Of a stretch of 5,390 bases of DNA, positions 1 through 5,390 are shown one piece after another. The position numbers were made by a program, and so were the translations under genes. The notes below the pieces were generated by a model. It did no database searches. It had not been told where the DNA came from and was given only the letters and a program-made list of their open reading frames with translations. Positions within the stretch are counted from its first letter, which is position 1. Each line of letters opens with the position of its first letter. This DNA is from an uncultured Rhodocyclaceae bacterium (GTDB lineage Bacteria; Pseudomonadota; Gammaproteobacteria; Burkholderiales; Rhodocyclaceae), in NCBI GenBank assembly GCA_903950295.1, contig CAJBAP010000271.1, positions 1-5,390 on the forward strand. Reading direction: 5' to 3'.

Positions 1-2754
1 GCACAGCTTGGCCGTTCGGGCGCCGACGTCTTTGTGCCTTACTTTGCCGGCAGCGACCAGATCACCCTGCTGACACGTTTCACCGAACTTGGTCTGAAAT
101 CTCGCATGGCCGTGGTGATGGGGCATTACGACGAGATGATGGTGAGCCGTCTGCCGGCGCAGGTGCGCGAAGGGTTTTATTCGAGCAACACCTATTTCAT
201 GTCGCTCGAAACACCGGAAAACCGCCACTACCAACAGCGCTTGCTGCGCCAACCCGGGGTCGATGGCATCTGGCCGCACGGCAATGGCGTGCTGACAAAC
301 TTTGGTGAAGGCACTTACCTGTGCGTACACGCCTTCGCCAATGCGGTGGAGGCGGCGGGTACAACCGAGGCCGAGGCGCTGGTCGGTGCGCTGGAAAGAG
401 TGCGTGTCGTCGGGCCACAGGGTGTGGTCGAAATGGATGCCGCCACCCATCACGCCAGCGTCAATAACTACCTGTCGCGTTGCAATGCCGACGGCACCTT
501 CAGCATCGTCGAGAGCTTTGGTCTCAATCCCCCCGTGATTCCCGAACGTTATCGCGAACAGGCCAAAGCCGCGCGCCTGCACGAATCACCTGCCACGCCG
601 GCCGTTACGGCCCGGTTGGCGGCGGAAGTTGGTGCCGCCAGACGCCAGGTTGGGACGGCGCAGCAGATATTGTCGATTGCCGACATGGCTATCCTGGCCA
701 CCGATGCCGAGGGCATCATCACCGAATCCAACCACAGCGCCTGCCTAGTATTTGGCTACCAGGAGGAAGAGTTGCTCGGCATGTCGGTGCACCTCCTGTT
801 GCCACCCCATTTCCGGCAACGGCATGTCGAACTGCTGCGCGGGTTTGTCGCAGGCGAGGAAACCGAGCGGCGCATGTCCGGGCGCAACGAGGTCATGGGC
901 TATCGCAAGGACGGCAGTTTCTTTCCGCTCGAAGCCTCCATCGCCAAGTTCAGGAACGGCGACGAATGGCTGCTGGTGGTCACCATGCGTGACATCACCG
1001 AACGCAAGAAGGCCGAGGATGAACTGACGCGTCGTGCCACCCACGATCAGCTCACCGGCCTGCCCAACCGCGCGCTGATCCGCGAGCGGCTGGCCAATGC
1101 CTTGCAGCGTTCGCGGCGCAGCGGCCTGAGCGTGGCGCTGTTGTTCGTCGACCTCGATGGTTTCAAGCTGATCAACGATACCCATGGTCACGAAGCCGGC
1201 GATGTGCTGCTGAAGTCGGTGGCGGCCCGGCTGATCGAGCAGGTGCGACCGGGTGATACCGTTGCCCGTCTGGCCGGCGATGAGTTTGTGGTTTTGTGCG
1301 AACAGGTGGAACAGCCGACATCCATGTCCATCCTGGCCGAGCGGATCAACGATGTCCTGCGCCAGCCGGTCGATTTCAACGGCCTGTCATTATTTGTTAC
1401 TGCCAGCATCGGCGTTGCCATCGGCAGCGGCAGCACTCACGCCGCCGACGATCTGTTGCGCTTTGCCGACACGGCGATGTATGCGGTGAAGGAGAAGGGG
1501 CGTGATGGCTGGCAATTCTTCAGCGAGAGCCTGCAGGATCAGGCCAGGCAGCGGCTGATCATCACCAATGGCTTGCGTTCGGCCATCGAACGAAGCGAGT
1601 TGTCGCCACGCTTTCAGCCCATCGTCGCGGCCGAGAGCGGTCGTATTCTCGGCGCCGAATTGCTCTTGCGCTGGCATCCACCCGAGGGCGAGGTTTCGCC
1701 CGCCGTATTCGTCCCGATTGCCGAAATGACCGGTGCCATCGTGCCCATCGGGGCCTGGGTCTTCCGCCAAGCCTGTCGTGCCGAGGCCGACTGGCGCCAG
1801 CGCTGGGGTGACAGCGCGCCCTATGTCTCGGTGAATCTCTCGGTGCGGCAGCTGAATGAGGAAACGCTGGCCGACGATTTTGCCACCACCCTGCGCGAGA
1901 CCGGCGCCGACCCGGCCCGTTTGCTGCTGGAAATCACCGAAACCTCGCTGATGGCCGATGTCGAAACCAATCTGCGCATCCTGCGGCGGCTGGCTGATCT
2001 TGGTTTGCGGGTAGCGGTAGATGATTTCGGCACCGGTTATTCTTCACTGGCGCAACTGACGCGGCTACCAGTCAATGTGCTGAAGATTGATCGCGCCTTC
2101 GTGGATGGCATCGACAAGAGCGAAGAGAGCCGCACCATCATCCGTGCCGTGATTGGGCTGGGGCGTGCCCTGGGATTAAAGCTCGTGGCGGAAGGCGTTG
2201 AGACGGGCGCCCAACAACGCGAGCTGTGCGTCTATGGGTGTGACTTCATCCAGGGCTATTATTTTCATCGCCCACTGACGGAATCAGTTTTTATCGAGAC
2301 TGTCGGCCGCGAATTGCACGAGGATGCGCCCGGCACGGCATCTCCGCTCCACTTTCTGATCTACGTCAGTCAGGCGACGCAGTGCCTCTCCAGTGACGAC
2401 CTCAACACCCTACAAAAACAGGCGCAGTCGAGCAACCGCTCTGCCGGCATCTCGGGCTGTCTGCTGTATCAGGACGGTTATTTCATGCAGATACTGGAAG
2501 GCAAGCGGGATGTGATTCTTGCCCTGATGGACCGTATCAAGGCCGATACACTGCACCGAGATGTGCGTGTCGTCATTGAGGGCCCGGCCCGGAGCCGGCT
2601 CTTCGCGGACTGGGGCATGGTGCTGCGTGACCTTAACAAAGAAATGATCGGTTATGAATTTGCACCATGGCAGCGCCGCAAGTTAAGTTTTTTCGATCTG
2701 GCCGACGATGCGCGCACCTGCTTCTCGTACATTACCGCTTATGCACGAAGCTAA
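1..2754 (+). CDS. Multi-sensor c-di-GMP enzyme: AmiC/UrtA-like ligand-binding - PAS - GGDEF - EAL - BLUF (5' partial)
   Basis: The reading frame is open from base 1, so the gene begins upstream; 917 residues are visible (numbered from base 1). Residues ~1-185 resemble the C-terminal lobe of AmiC/UrtA-type binding proteins (YFMSLETPENR, GPQGVVEMD, ASVNNYLSRCNADGTF). A linker leads to PAS/PAC (~218-338), GGDEF (~345-507), EAL (~522-770) and BLUF (~781-880). The GGDEF motif is AGDEF (425-429), with an RxxD inhibitory site, RPGD, five residues before it (416-419). The EAL motif reads ELL (E553); N612, E644, D674, D675, K695, E731 and Q751 are all kept. BLUF has Y788, N812, Q830, W871 and M873, spaced exactly as Y21/N45/Q63/W104/M106 of AppA. 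No membrane segment is visible, so this part should be cytoplasmic. Inferred role: ligand- and blue-light-controlled synthesis and/or hydrolysis of c-di-GMP. The domain calls are secure; the ligand and the net activity are unknown. Confidence 0.93.
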   Translation, partial: AQLGRSGADVFVPYFAGSDQITLLTRFTELGLKSRMAVVMGHYDEMMVSRLPAQVREGFYSSNTYFMSLETPENRHYQQRLLRQPGVDGIWPHGNGVLTNFGEGTYLCVHAFANAVEAAGTTEAEALVGALERVRVVGPQGVVEMDAATHHASVNNYLSRCNADGTFSIVESFGLNPPVIPERYREQAKAARLHESPATPAVTARLAAEVGAARRQVGTAQQILSIADMAILATDAEGIITESNHSACLVFGYQEEELLGMSVHLLLPPHFRQRHVELLRGFVAGEETERRMSGRNEVMGYRKDGSFFPLEASIAKFRNGDEWLLVVTMRDITERKKAEDELTRRATHDQLTGLPNRALIRERLANALQRSRRSGLSVALLFVDLDGFKLINDTHGHEAGDVLLKSVAARLIEQVRPGDTVARLAGDEFVVLCEQVEQPTSMSILAERINDVLRQPVDFNGLSLFVTASIGVAIGSGSTHAADDLLRFADTAMYAVKEKGRDGWQFFSESLQDQARQRLIITNGLRSAIERSELSPRFQPIVAAESGRILGAELLLRWHPPEGEVSPAVFVPIAEMTGAIVPIGAWVFRQACRAEADWRQRWGDSAPYVSVNLSVRQLNEETLADDFATTLRETGADPARLLLEITETSLMADVETNLRILRRLADLGLRVAVDDFGTGYSSLAQLTRLPVNVLKIDRAFVDGIDKSEESRTIIRAVIGLGRALGLKLVAEGVETGAQQRELCVYGCDFIQGYYFHRPLTESVFIETVGRELHEDAPGTASPLHFLIYVSQATQCLSSDDLNTLQKQAQSSNRSAGISGCLLYQDGYFMQILEGKRDVILALMDRIKADTLHRDVRVVIEGPARSRLFADWGMVLRDLNKEMIGYEFAPWQRRKLSFFDLADDARTCFSYITAYARS

Positions 2755-2871
2755 TGTGTCTGAATCGGTATATTTGAACGCTGCTTACTGAACATAAAGC
2801 TGCCTACTTAATTGCATGTTTCATCAGTCGCTTATGGGCACTTACCCGCCGTCCCGCCAGCGCCGACTTTT
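2755..2871. other. Spacer between convergent genes
   Basis: This 117-bp gap separates the ends of the sensor gene (+) and apaG (-). Its first ~80 bases are clearly more AT-rich than the flanking genes, and the last ~30 are GC-rich. A bidirectional terminator would be expected here, but I found no strong GC hairpin followed by a T run on either strand. The only candidates are 3-4 bp stems. The right-hand end carries one copy of a 28-bp repeat that is also found in trpE. Confidence 0.6.
2844..2871 (+). repeat. 28-bp imperfect direct repeat, copy 1 (apaG 3' flank)
   Basis: These 28 bases match positions 5329-5356 at 25 of 28 sites, in the same orientation. The differences are at repeat positions 4, 11 and 18. 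The copy ends immediately next to the apaG stop codon and is non-coding. Similarity does not continue on either side. The match was seen by eye. It may be a dispersed small repeat, a relic of local duplication, or a chance match between GC-rich, proline-codon-like sequences. Confidence 0.45.
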
Positions 2872-3255
2872 CTAATGCAAGGTGCGCGGCATCGCCAGGA
2901 CAAACTCGGGGACTAGCGCCTCGAAGCGCGTGCCGTCCTCGGCGACCATCTGGTAATTGCCACTCATCGTCCCGACCGGCGTCGCCAGCGGACAGCCACT
3001 GGTGTATTCAAAGGATTCGCCCGGCTTCAGCAAGGGCTGATGGCCGACCACGCCGAGGCCACGCACCTCTTCCACCTTGCCTTCAGCGTCGGTGATGACC
3101 CAGTGGCGTGAAATGAGCTGCGCGGCCACCGAACCACTATTTGTCACGGTAATCGTATAGGCGAAGAAATAGCGCTCCGCCTCGGGATCGGACTGATCCG
3201 GCAGGTATTGCGTCGCCACTTCTACTGTGATTTCGTATTTTTTCGATTCGGCCAT
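2872..3255 (-). CDS. apaG: ApaG family protein
   Basis: The product is 127 residues, the usual ApaG length, and carries the family signatures. These are an N-terminal beta-rich segment ([12 protein letters not shown], then [12 protein letters not shown]), the glycine motif GLGVVG (66-71), the [17 protein letters not shown] stretch (74-90), GTMSGNYQM and a C-terminal VPEFVLAMP. ApaG folds as a small fibronectin-III-like beta sandwich. It has been linked to Co2+/Mg2+ resistance and to Ap4A levels in enterobacteria, but its biochemical role is not settled. I chose the ATG at 3255 because AAGGA lies 7 nt upstream and it gives the family's normal length; an upstream in-frame ATG at 3282 lacks a clear ribosome binding site. 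The gene is divergent from rpe, a common betaproteobacterial arrangement, and convergent with the sensor gene. Confidence 0.95.
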   Translation of the reverse strand: MAESKKYEITVEVATQYLPDQSDPEAERYFFAYTITVTNSGSVAAQLISRHWVITDAEGKVEEVRGLGVVGHQPLLKPGESFEYTSGCPLATPVGTMSGNYQMVAEDGTRFEALVPEFVLAMPRTLH

Positions 3256-3262
3256 TCCGGCA

Positions 3263-3267
3263 TCCTT
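3263..3267 (-). promoter_or_regulatory. Ribosome binding site of apaG
   Basis: On the reverse strand this reads AAGGA, 7 nt before the ATG at 3255. It decides between two possible in-frame starts, because the ATG at 3282 has no comparable purine-rich site upstream. Confidence 0.7.
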
Positions 3268-3317
3268 GCTTATAGCTTCCATCAGAAATTCTTAGCCGGC
3301 CTGATGAGGCGCACCGC

Positions 3318-3336
3318 TAGAATCGAAGGCATTCTA
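3318..3336. promoter_or_regulatory. Dyad TAGAAT-N7-ATTCTA in the apaG/rpe divergent region
   Basis: Two 6-bp arms that are exact reverse complements are separated by 7 bp, roughly midway between the divergent apaG and rpe starts. Each arm matches the sigma-70 -10 consensus TATAAT at 5 of 6 positions, one reading towards rpe and the other towards apaG. The forward copy would give an rpe leader of about 25-30 nt. No convincing -35 box lies at the proper distance for either direction. The dyad could therefore be paired -10 elements, a regulator-binding site, or both. The promoter assignment is inference. Confidence 0.4.
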
Positions 3337-3344
3337 ATTCATCG

Positions 3345-3350
3345 AGGAGG
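3345..3350 (+). promoter_or_regulatory. Ribosome binding site of rpe
   Basis: A full consensus AGGAGG sits 7 nt before the ATG at 3358. It fixes the rpe start and rules out the longer open frame that extends back to 3208. This is the strongest Shine-Dalgarno sequence in the window. Confidence 0.9.
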
Positions 3351-3357
3351 CACTCCC

Positions 3358-4041
3358 ATGACGTACCGCATCGCTCCGTCCATCCTGTCCGCCAACTTCG
3401 CCAGATTGGGCGAGGAAGTCGATAACGTGCTCGCCGCCGGTGCCGATATCGTCCACTTCGACGTCATGGACAACCACTACGTGCCCAACCTGACCATCGG
3501 TCCGCTGGTATGCGAAGCGCTGCGCAAGCATGGCGTCACCGCACCCATCGACGTGCATCTGATGGTCAAGCCGGTCGATCGCATCATCCCCGATTTCGCC
3601 AAGGCCGGTGCCACCTACATCACCTTCCACCCGGAATCCTCCGAGCACGTCGACCGTACCATCGGCCTGATCAAGGAATGCGGCTGCAAGGCCGGCCTGG
3701 TGTTCAACCCGGCCACCCCGCTGGACGTTCTCGAATACACGCTCGACAAGCTCGACATGGTGTTGCTGATGTCGGTGAACCCCGGCTTCGGCGGTCAGAA
3801 ATTCATTCCCTACGTGCTCGACAAGGCACGTGCAGTGCGCAAGATGATCGACGCTCGCGGCCTCAAGGTCGAGATCGAGATCGACGGCGGTGTCGGCCCG
3901 GCGAACATTGCCGAAGTCGCCCGTGCCGGCGTGGATACCTTCGTCGCCGGTTCCGCTGTGTTCAGCAAGCGCAACGAGAAAGACCCGAACCGCTACGACA
4001 CAATCATTGGTCAGATGCGCGCCGAACTGGCAAAGGTTTAA
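3358..4041 (+). CDS. rpe: Ribulose-phosphate 3-epimerase
   Basis: This cytoplasmic enzyme interconverts D-ribulose 5-phosphate and D-xylulose 5-phosphate in the pentose phosphate and Calvin pathways. The 227-residue product has the normal length and all TIM-barrel signatures: the N-terminal [13 protein letters not shown] (5-17), the metal and catalytic segment [13 protein letters not shown] with H33 and D35, DVHLMVKP with H67, the flexible loop [12 protein letters not shown], and [10 protein letters not shown] with the second catalytic aspartate D176. The closing AGSAVF forms the phosphate-binding end of the barrel. Where many homologues have MDG, this protein has MDN, which I recall as common in betaproteobacteria. 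It is the first gene of the forward operon, with a consensus ribosome binding site and only 3 nt before gph. Confidence 0.98.
   Translation: MTYRIAPSILSANFARLGEEVDNVLAAGADIVHFDVMDNHYVPNLTIGPLVCEALRKHGVTAPIDVHLMVKPVDRIIPDFAKAGATYITFHPESSEHVDRTIGLIKECGCKAGLVFNPATPLDVLEYTLDKLDMVLLMSVNPGFGGQKFIPYVLDKARAVRKMIDARGLKVEIEIDGGVGPANIAEVARAGVDTFVAGSAVFSKRNEKDPNRYDTIIGQMRAELAKV
4032..4036 (+). promoter_or_regulatory. Ribosome binding site of gph
   Basis: AAAGG lies inside the last codons of rpe, 8 nt before the gph ATG at 4045. Its position within the upstream gene supports co-transcription and probable translational coupling of the two genes. Confidence 0.55.
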
Positions 4042-4044
4042 ACA

Positions 4045-4734
4045 ATGAGTATCGCTGTCAAGGCAGTACTGCTGGACCTCGACGGCACGTTGCTCGACAC
4101 CGTGCTCGACCTGCATGCCGCCGCCAACGGCATGCTCGCCGATCTCGGCCGACCGCCGGTCGCTGTCGAGGATATCCGCGCCTATGTCGGGCGCGGCATT
4201 CCCAATCTGGTGAAACGCGTGCTGGCCGGCAAACTCGAAGCGGCGGATGATCCTGCTCCGCCACCGGATGATGCCCTGACCAGTTTCAAGAAACACTATG
4301 AACACTTCAACGGTCGCGCCGCCAAGCCTTTCCCGGGCGTCGTGGCAGGCCTCGATGCACTCAAGGCGATGGGCTTGCCGCTCGGCGTCATCACCAACAA
4401 GGCTCAAGCTTTTACCGTACCGCTGCTCGAGCGCACGGGCCTCGCGCCCTACATGAGCGTCATCGTCAGCGGCGACCAGTTGCCGAAGCCGAAGCCCGAT
4501 CCGATGCCGCTGGTCTGGGCTTGCGGACGACTGAATGTCTCACCTGCCGATACGCTGCTGATCGGTGATTCGGTGCATGACTTCAAGGCCGGCAAGGCTG
4601 CCGGCTGCAAGGTATTCCTCGTGCCCTATGGCTACAACGAAGGCCAGGACGTCCAAGGCCTCGCCGCCGATGCTATAGTCGAATCCATCCTTGCAGCCAC
4701 GGCCTTGATCCAGCATGAAAGAAACAGAATTTGA
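4045..4734 (+). CDS. gph: Phosphoglycolate phosphatase (HAD superfamily)
   Basis: The 229-residue product is a HAD-superfamily phosphatase of the usual Gph length. Motif I is LLDLDGTLLDT with nucleophile D11 and acid/base D13. Motif II is VITNK with T117. Motif III lysines lie in LPKPKPDP (K148/K150). Motif IV is LIGDSVHDFKAGKAAG with D175 and D179. The helical cap lies between motifs I and II (~20-95). Gph hydrolyses 2-phosphoglycolate to glycolate, clearing a by-product of DNA-end repair or of Rubisco oxygenation. The motifs alone could also fit other HAD phosphatases, but the position between rpe and trpE is the classic gph locus. The start lies 3 nt after the rpe stop. The 3' end overlaps trpE by 20 nt in a different frame. 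Confidence 0.93.
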   Translation: MSIAVKAVLLDLDGTLLDTVLDLHAAANGMLADLGRPPVAVEDIRAYVGRGIPNLVKRVLAGKLEAADDPAPPPDDALTSFKKHYEHFNGRAAKPFPGVVAGLDALKAMGLPLGVITNKAQAFTVPLLERTGLAPYMSVIVSGDQLPKPKPDPMPLVWACGRLNVSPADTLLIGDSVHDFKAGKAAGCKVFLVPYGYNEGQDVQGLAADAIVESILAATALIQHERNRI

Positions 4735-5390
4735 CCGCTTGACCCTCGAGGGTTACAACCGCATTCCGGTCACCCTCGAAACCTTCGCCGACCTCGATAC
4801 CCCCCTGTCGATCTATCTGAAACTCGCCGAAGGTCCGCACTCCTATCTGCTCGAATCGGTCCAGGGTGGCGAACGCTTCGGCCGCTATTCCTTCATCGGT
4901 CTGACCACGCCGACGCGCATCTCCGTATCGGGTTCGACGATCCTCTTGCTCACCGGCAATCGTGTTGCCGAGCGACGCGAGCACACCAACCCGATGTCCT
5001 ACATTTCGGAGTTCATGGCACGCTTCAAGGTACCGGATCTCCCCGGCTTGCCGCGCTTTTGCGGCGGCTTGGTCGGCGCTTTCGGCTACGACACGGTGCG
5101 CTATGTCGAACCCAAACTGGCGGACACAAATAAAACCGACGCACTCGGCATTCCGGACATTTTGCTGTTGCTGTCGGAAGAAATCGCCATCGTCGACAAT
5201 CTCTCCGGCAAGCTGACTTTGGTCGTTTACGCCGAGCCGGGTTTCCCCGGTGCCTGGAAGCAGGCGCAGGCACGCCTGAAGGAACTGCTGGCCAAGCTGC
5301 GCGCCCCGGTACAACTGCCGGTCGATACACCTGCCGTCTCGCCAGAGCCGACTTTTGAATTTCCCGAAGCTGCTTTCAAGGCCGCGGTGC
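4715..5390 (+). CDS. trpE: Anthranilate synthase component I, N-terminal part (3' partial)
   Basis: This frame stays open to the window edge, giving about 225 of the ~490-500 residues usual for TrpE. TrpE makes anthranilate from chorismate, with ammonia supplied by the TrpG glutaminase, in the first committed step of tryptophan synthesis. The visible part is the Anth_synt_I_N domain: IPVTLETFADLDTPLSIYLKL (17-37), SYLLESVQGGERFGRYSFIGL (43-63) with the LLES element of the tryptophan feedback pocket at 45-48, NPMSYI, and FCGGLVGAFGYDTVRYVEPKL. The chorismate-binding domain is just beginning (FEFPEAAFKAAV). Feedback inhibition by tryptophan is likely because LLES is intact. The ATG at 4715 lies inside gph, giving a 20-nt overlap, and no clear ribosome binding site precedes it, so translation probably depends on gph. 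trpG, trpD and trpC would be expected downstream. Confidence 0.96.
   Translation, partial: MKETEFDRLTLEGYNRIPVTLETFADLDTPLSIYLKLAEGPHSYLLESVQGGERFGRYSFIGLTTPTRISVSGSTILLLTGNRVAERREHTNPMSYISEFMARFKVPDLPGLPRFCGGLVGAFGYDTVRYVEPKLADTNKTDALGIPDILLLLSEEIAIVDNLSGKLTLVVYAEPGFPGAWKQAQARLKELLAKLRAPVQLPVDTPAVSPEPTFEFPEAAFKAAV
5329..5356 (+). repeat. 28-bp imperfect direct repeat, copy 2 (inside trpE)
   Basis: This copy matches 2844-2871 at 25 of 28 positions in the same orientation. In the trpE frame it encodes TPAVSPEPTF, a proline-rich segment in the variable linker between the TrpE N-terminal and chorismate-binding domains. The three differences fall at third, first and second codon positions, so they do not look like selection on this reading frame. 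A mobile or dispersed origin is possible but unproven. Confidence 0.45.

Noticed and set aside
34..36. GTG at 34 as the start of the sensor gene
   Set aside because: The frame is open back to base 1, the upstream residues continue the binding-protein fold, and no ribosome binding site precedes this GTG. The true start is outside the window.
745..1191. 148-codon reverse-strand open frame inside the sensor gene
   Set aside because: It lies opposite the PAS and GGDEF coding region, whose motifs are unambiguous, and shows no domain of its own.
1789..1805. Palindromic GC-rich stretch (GGCGCCAGCGCTGG-like) within the EAL region
   Set aside because: It lies in conserved coding sequence and is explained by Arg, Gln and Trp codons; no regulatory role is suggested.
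2755..2871. Intrinsic terminator between the sensor gene and apaG
   Set aside because: I found only very short stems (for example GGG-N6-CCC near 2836-2847) without a following T run, so it is not strong enough to list.
3256..3282. apaG start at 3282 (136 residues)
   Set aside because: It adds nine residues beyond the usual family length and lacks a Shine-Dalgarno sequence, while the ATG at 3255 has AAGGA at 7 nt.
3208..3357. N-terminal extension of rpe back to 3208
   Set aside because: It would overlap the apaG coding start, has no family similarity, and the consensus AGGAGG sits directly before the ATG at 3358.
3334..4407. 357-codon reverse-strand open frame opposite rpe and gph
   Set aside because: Its composition (rich in His, Asp, Gly, Val) is typical of an antisense shadow of GC-rich genes. 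It has no recognisable domain and lies opposite two certain genes.
4673..5314. 213-codon reverse-strand open frame opposite trpE
   Set aside because: It is an antisense shadow of the confidently identified trpE, with no recognisable family.

Overview
The window looks like chromosomal DNA of a GC-rich betaproteobacterium. The order apaG (reverse) / rpe - gph - trpE (forward) is typical of that class. The protein sequences and the abundance of multi-domain c-di-GMP proteins would fit the Rhodocyclales (Dechloromonas/Azoarcus-like), but this placement rests on recognition and was not confirmed by a search. I see no tRNA, rRNA, CRISPR array, insertion sequence or phage gene.

Layout. Positions 1-2754 (+) hold the 3' part of a very large sensor gene whose start lies upstream of the window. 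In order, the visible product has the C-terminal part of an AmiC/UrtA-type ligand-binding domain, a PAS domain, a GGDEF domain, an EAL domain and a C-terminal BLUF blue-light domain. Positions 2755-2871 are a short spacer between convergent genes. Positions 2872-3255 (-) are apaG. Positions 3256-3357 are a divergent regulatory region. From 3358 onward a compact forward operon carries rpe (3358-4041), gph (4045-4734) and the first ~225 codons of trpE (4715 to beyond the window edge).

How the genes work together. The first gene probably couples a small-molecule signal (amide, urea or amino-acid-like), a PAS signal and blue light to synthesis and/or breakdown of cyclic di-GMP, and so to the motile/sessile decision. 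All flavin-pocket residues of the BLUF domain, the EAL metal/substrate residues and the GGDEF inhibitory site are present. The rpe-gph-trpE block is housekeeping: pentose-phosphate epimerase, 2-phosphoglycolate phosphatase and the first enzyme of tryptophan synthesis. The genes are tightly packed (3-nt gap, then a 20-nt overlap), which suggests one transcript and translational coupling.

The most noteworthy item is the five-part sensor with BLUF at the C-terminus and a ligand-binding fold that appears to be cytoplasmic. Secondary points are a 28-bp near-perfect direct repeat shared by the apaG 3' flank and the trpE interdomain linker, and a perfect 6-bp dyad in the apaG/rpe divergent promoter region.
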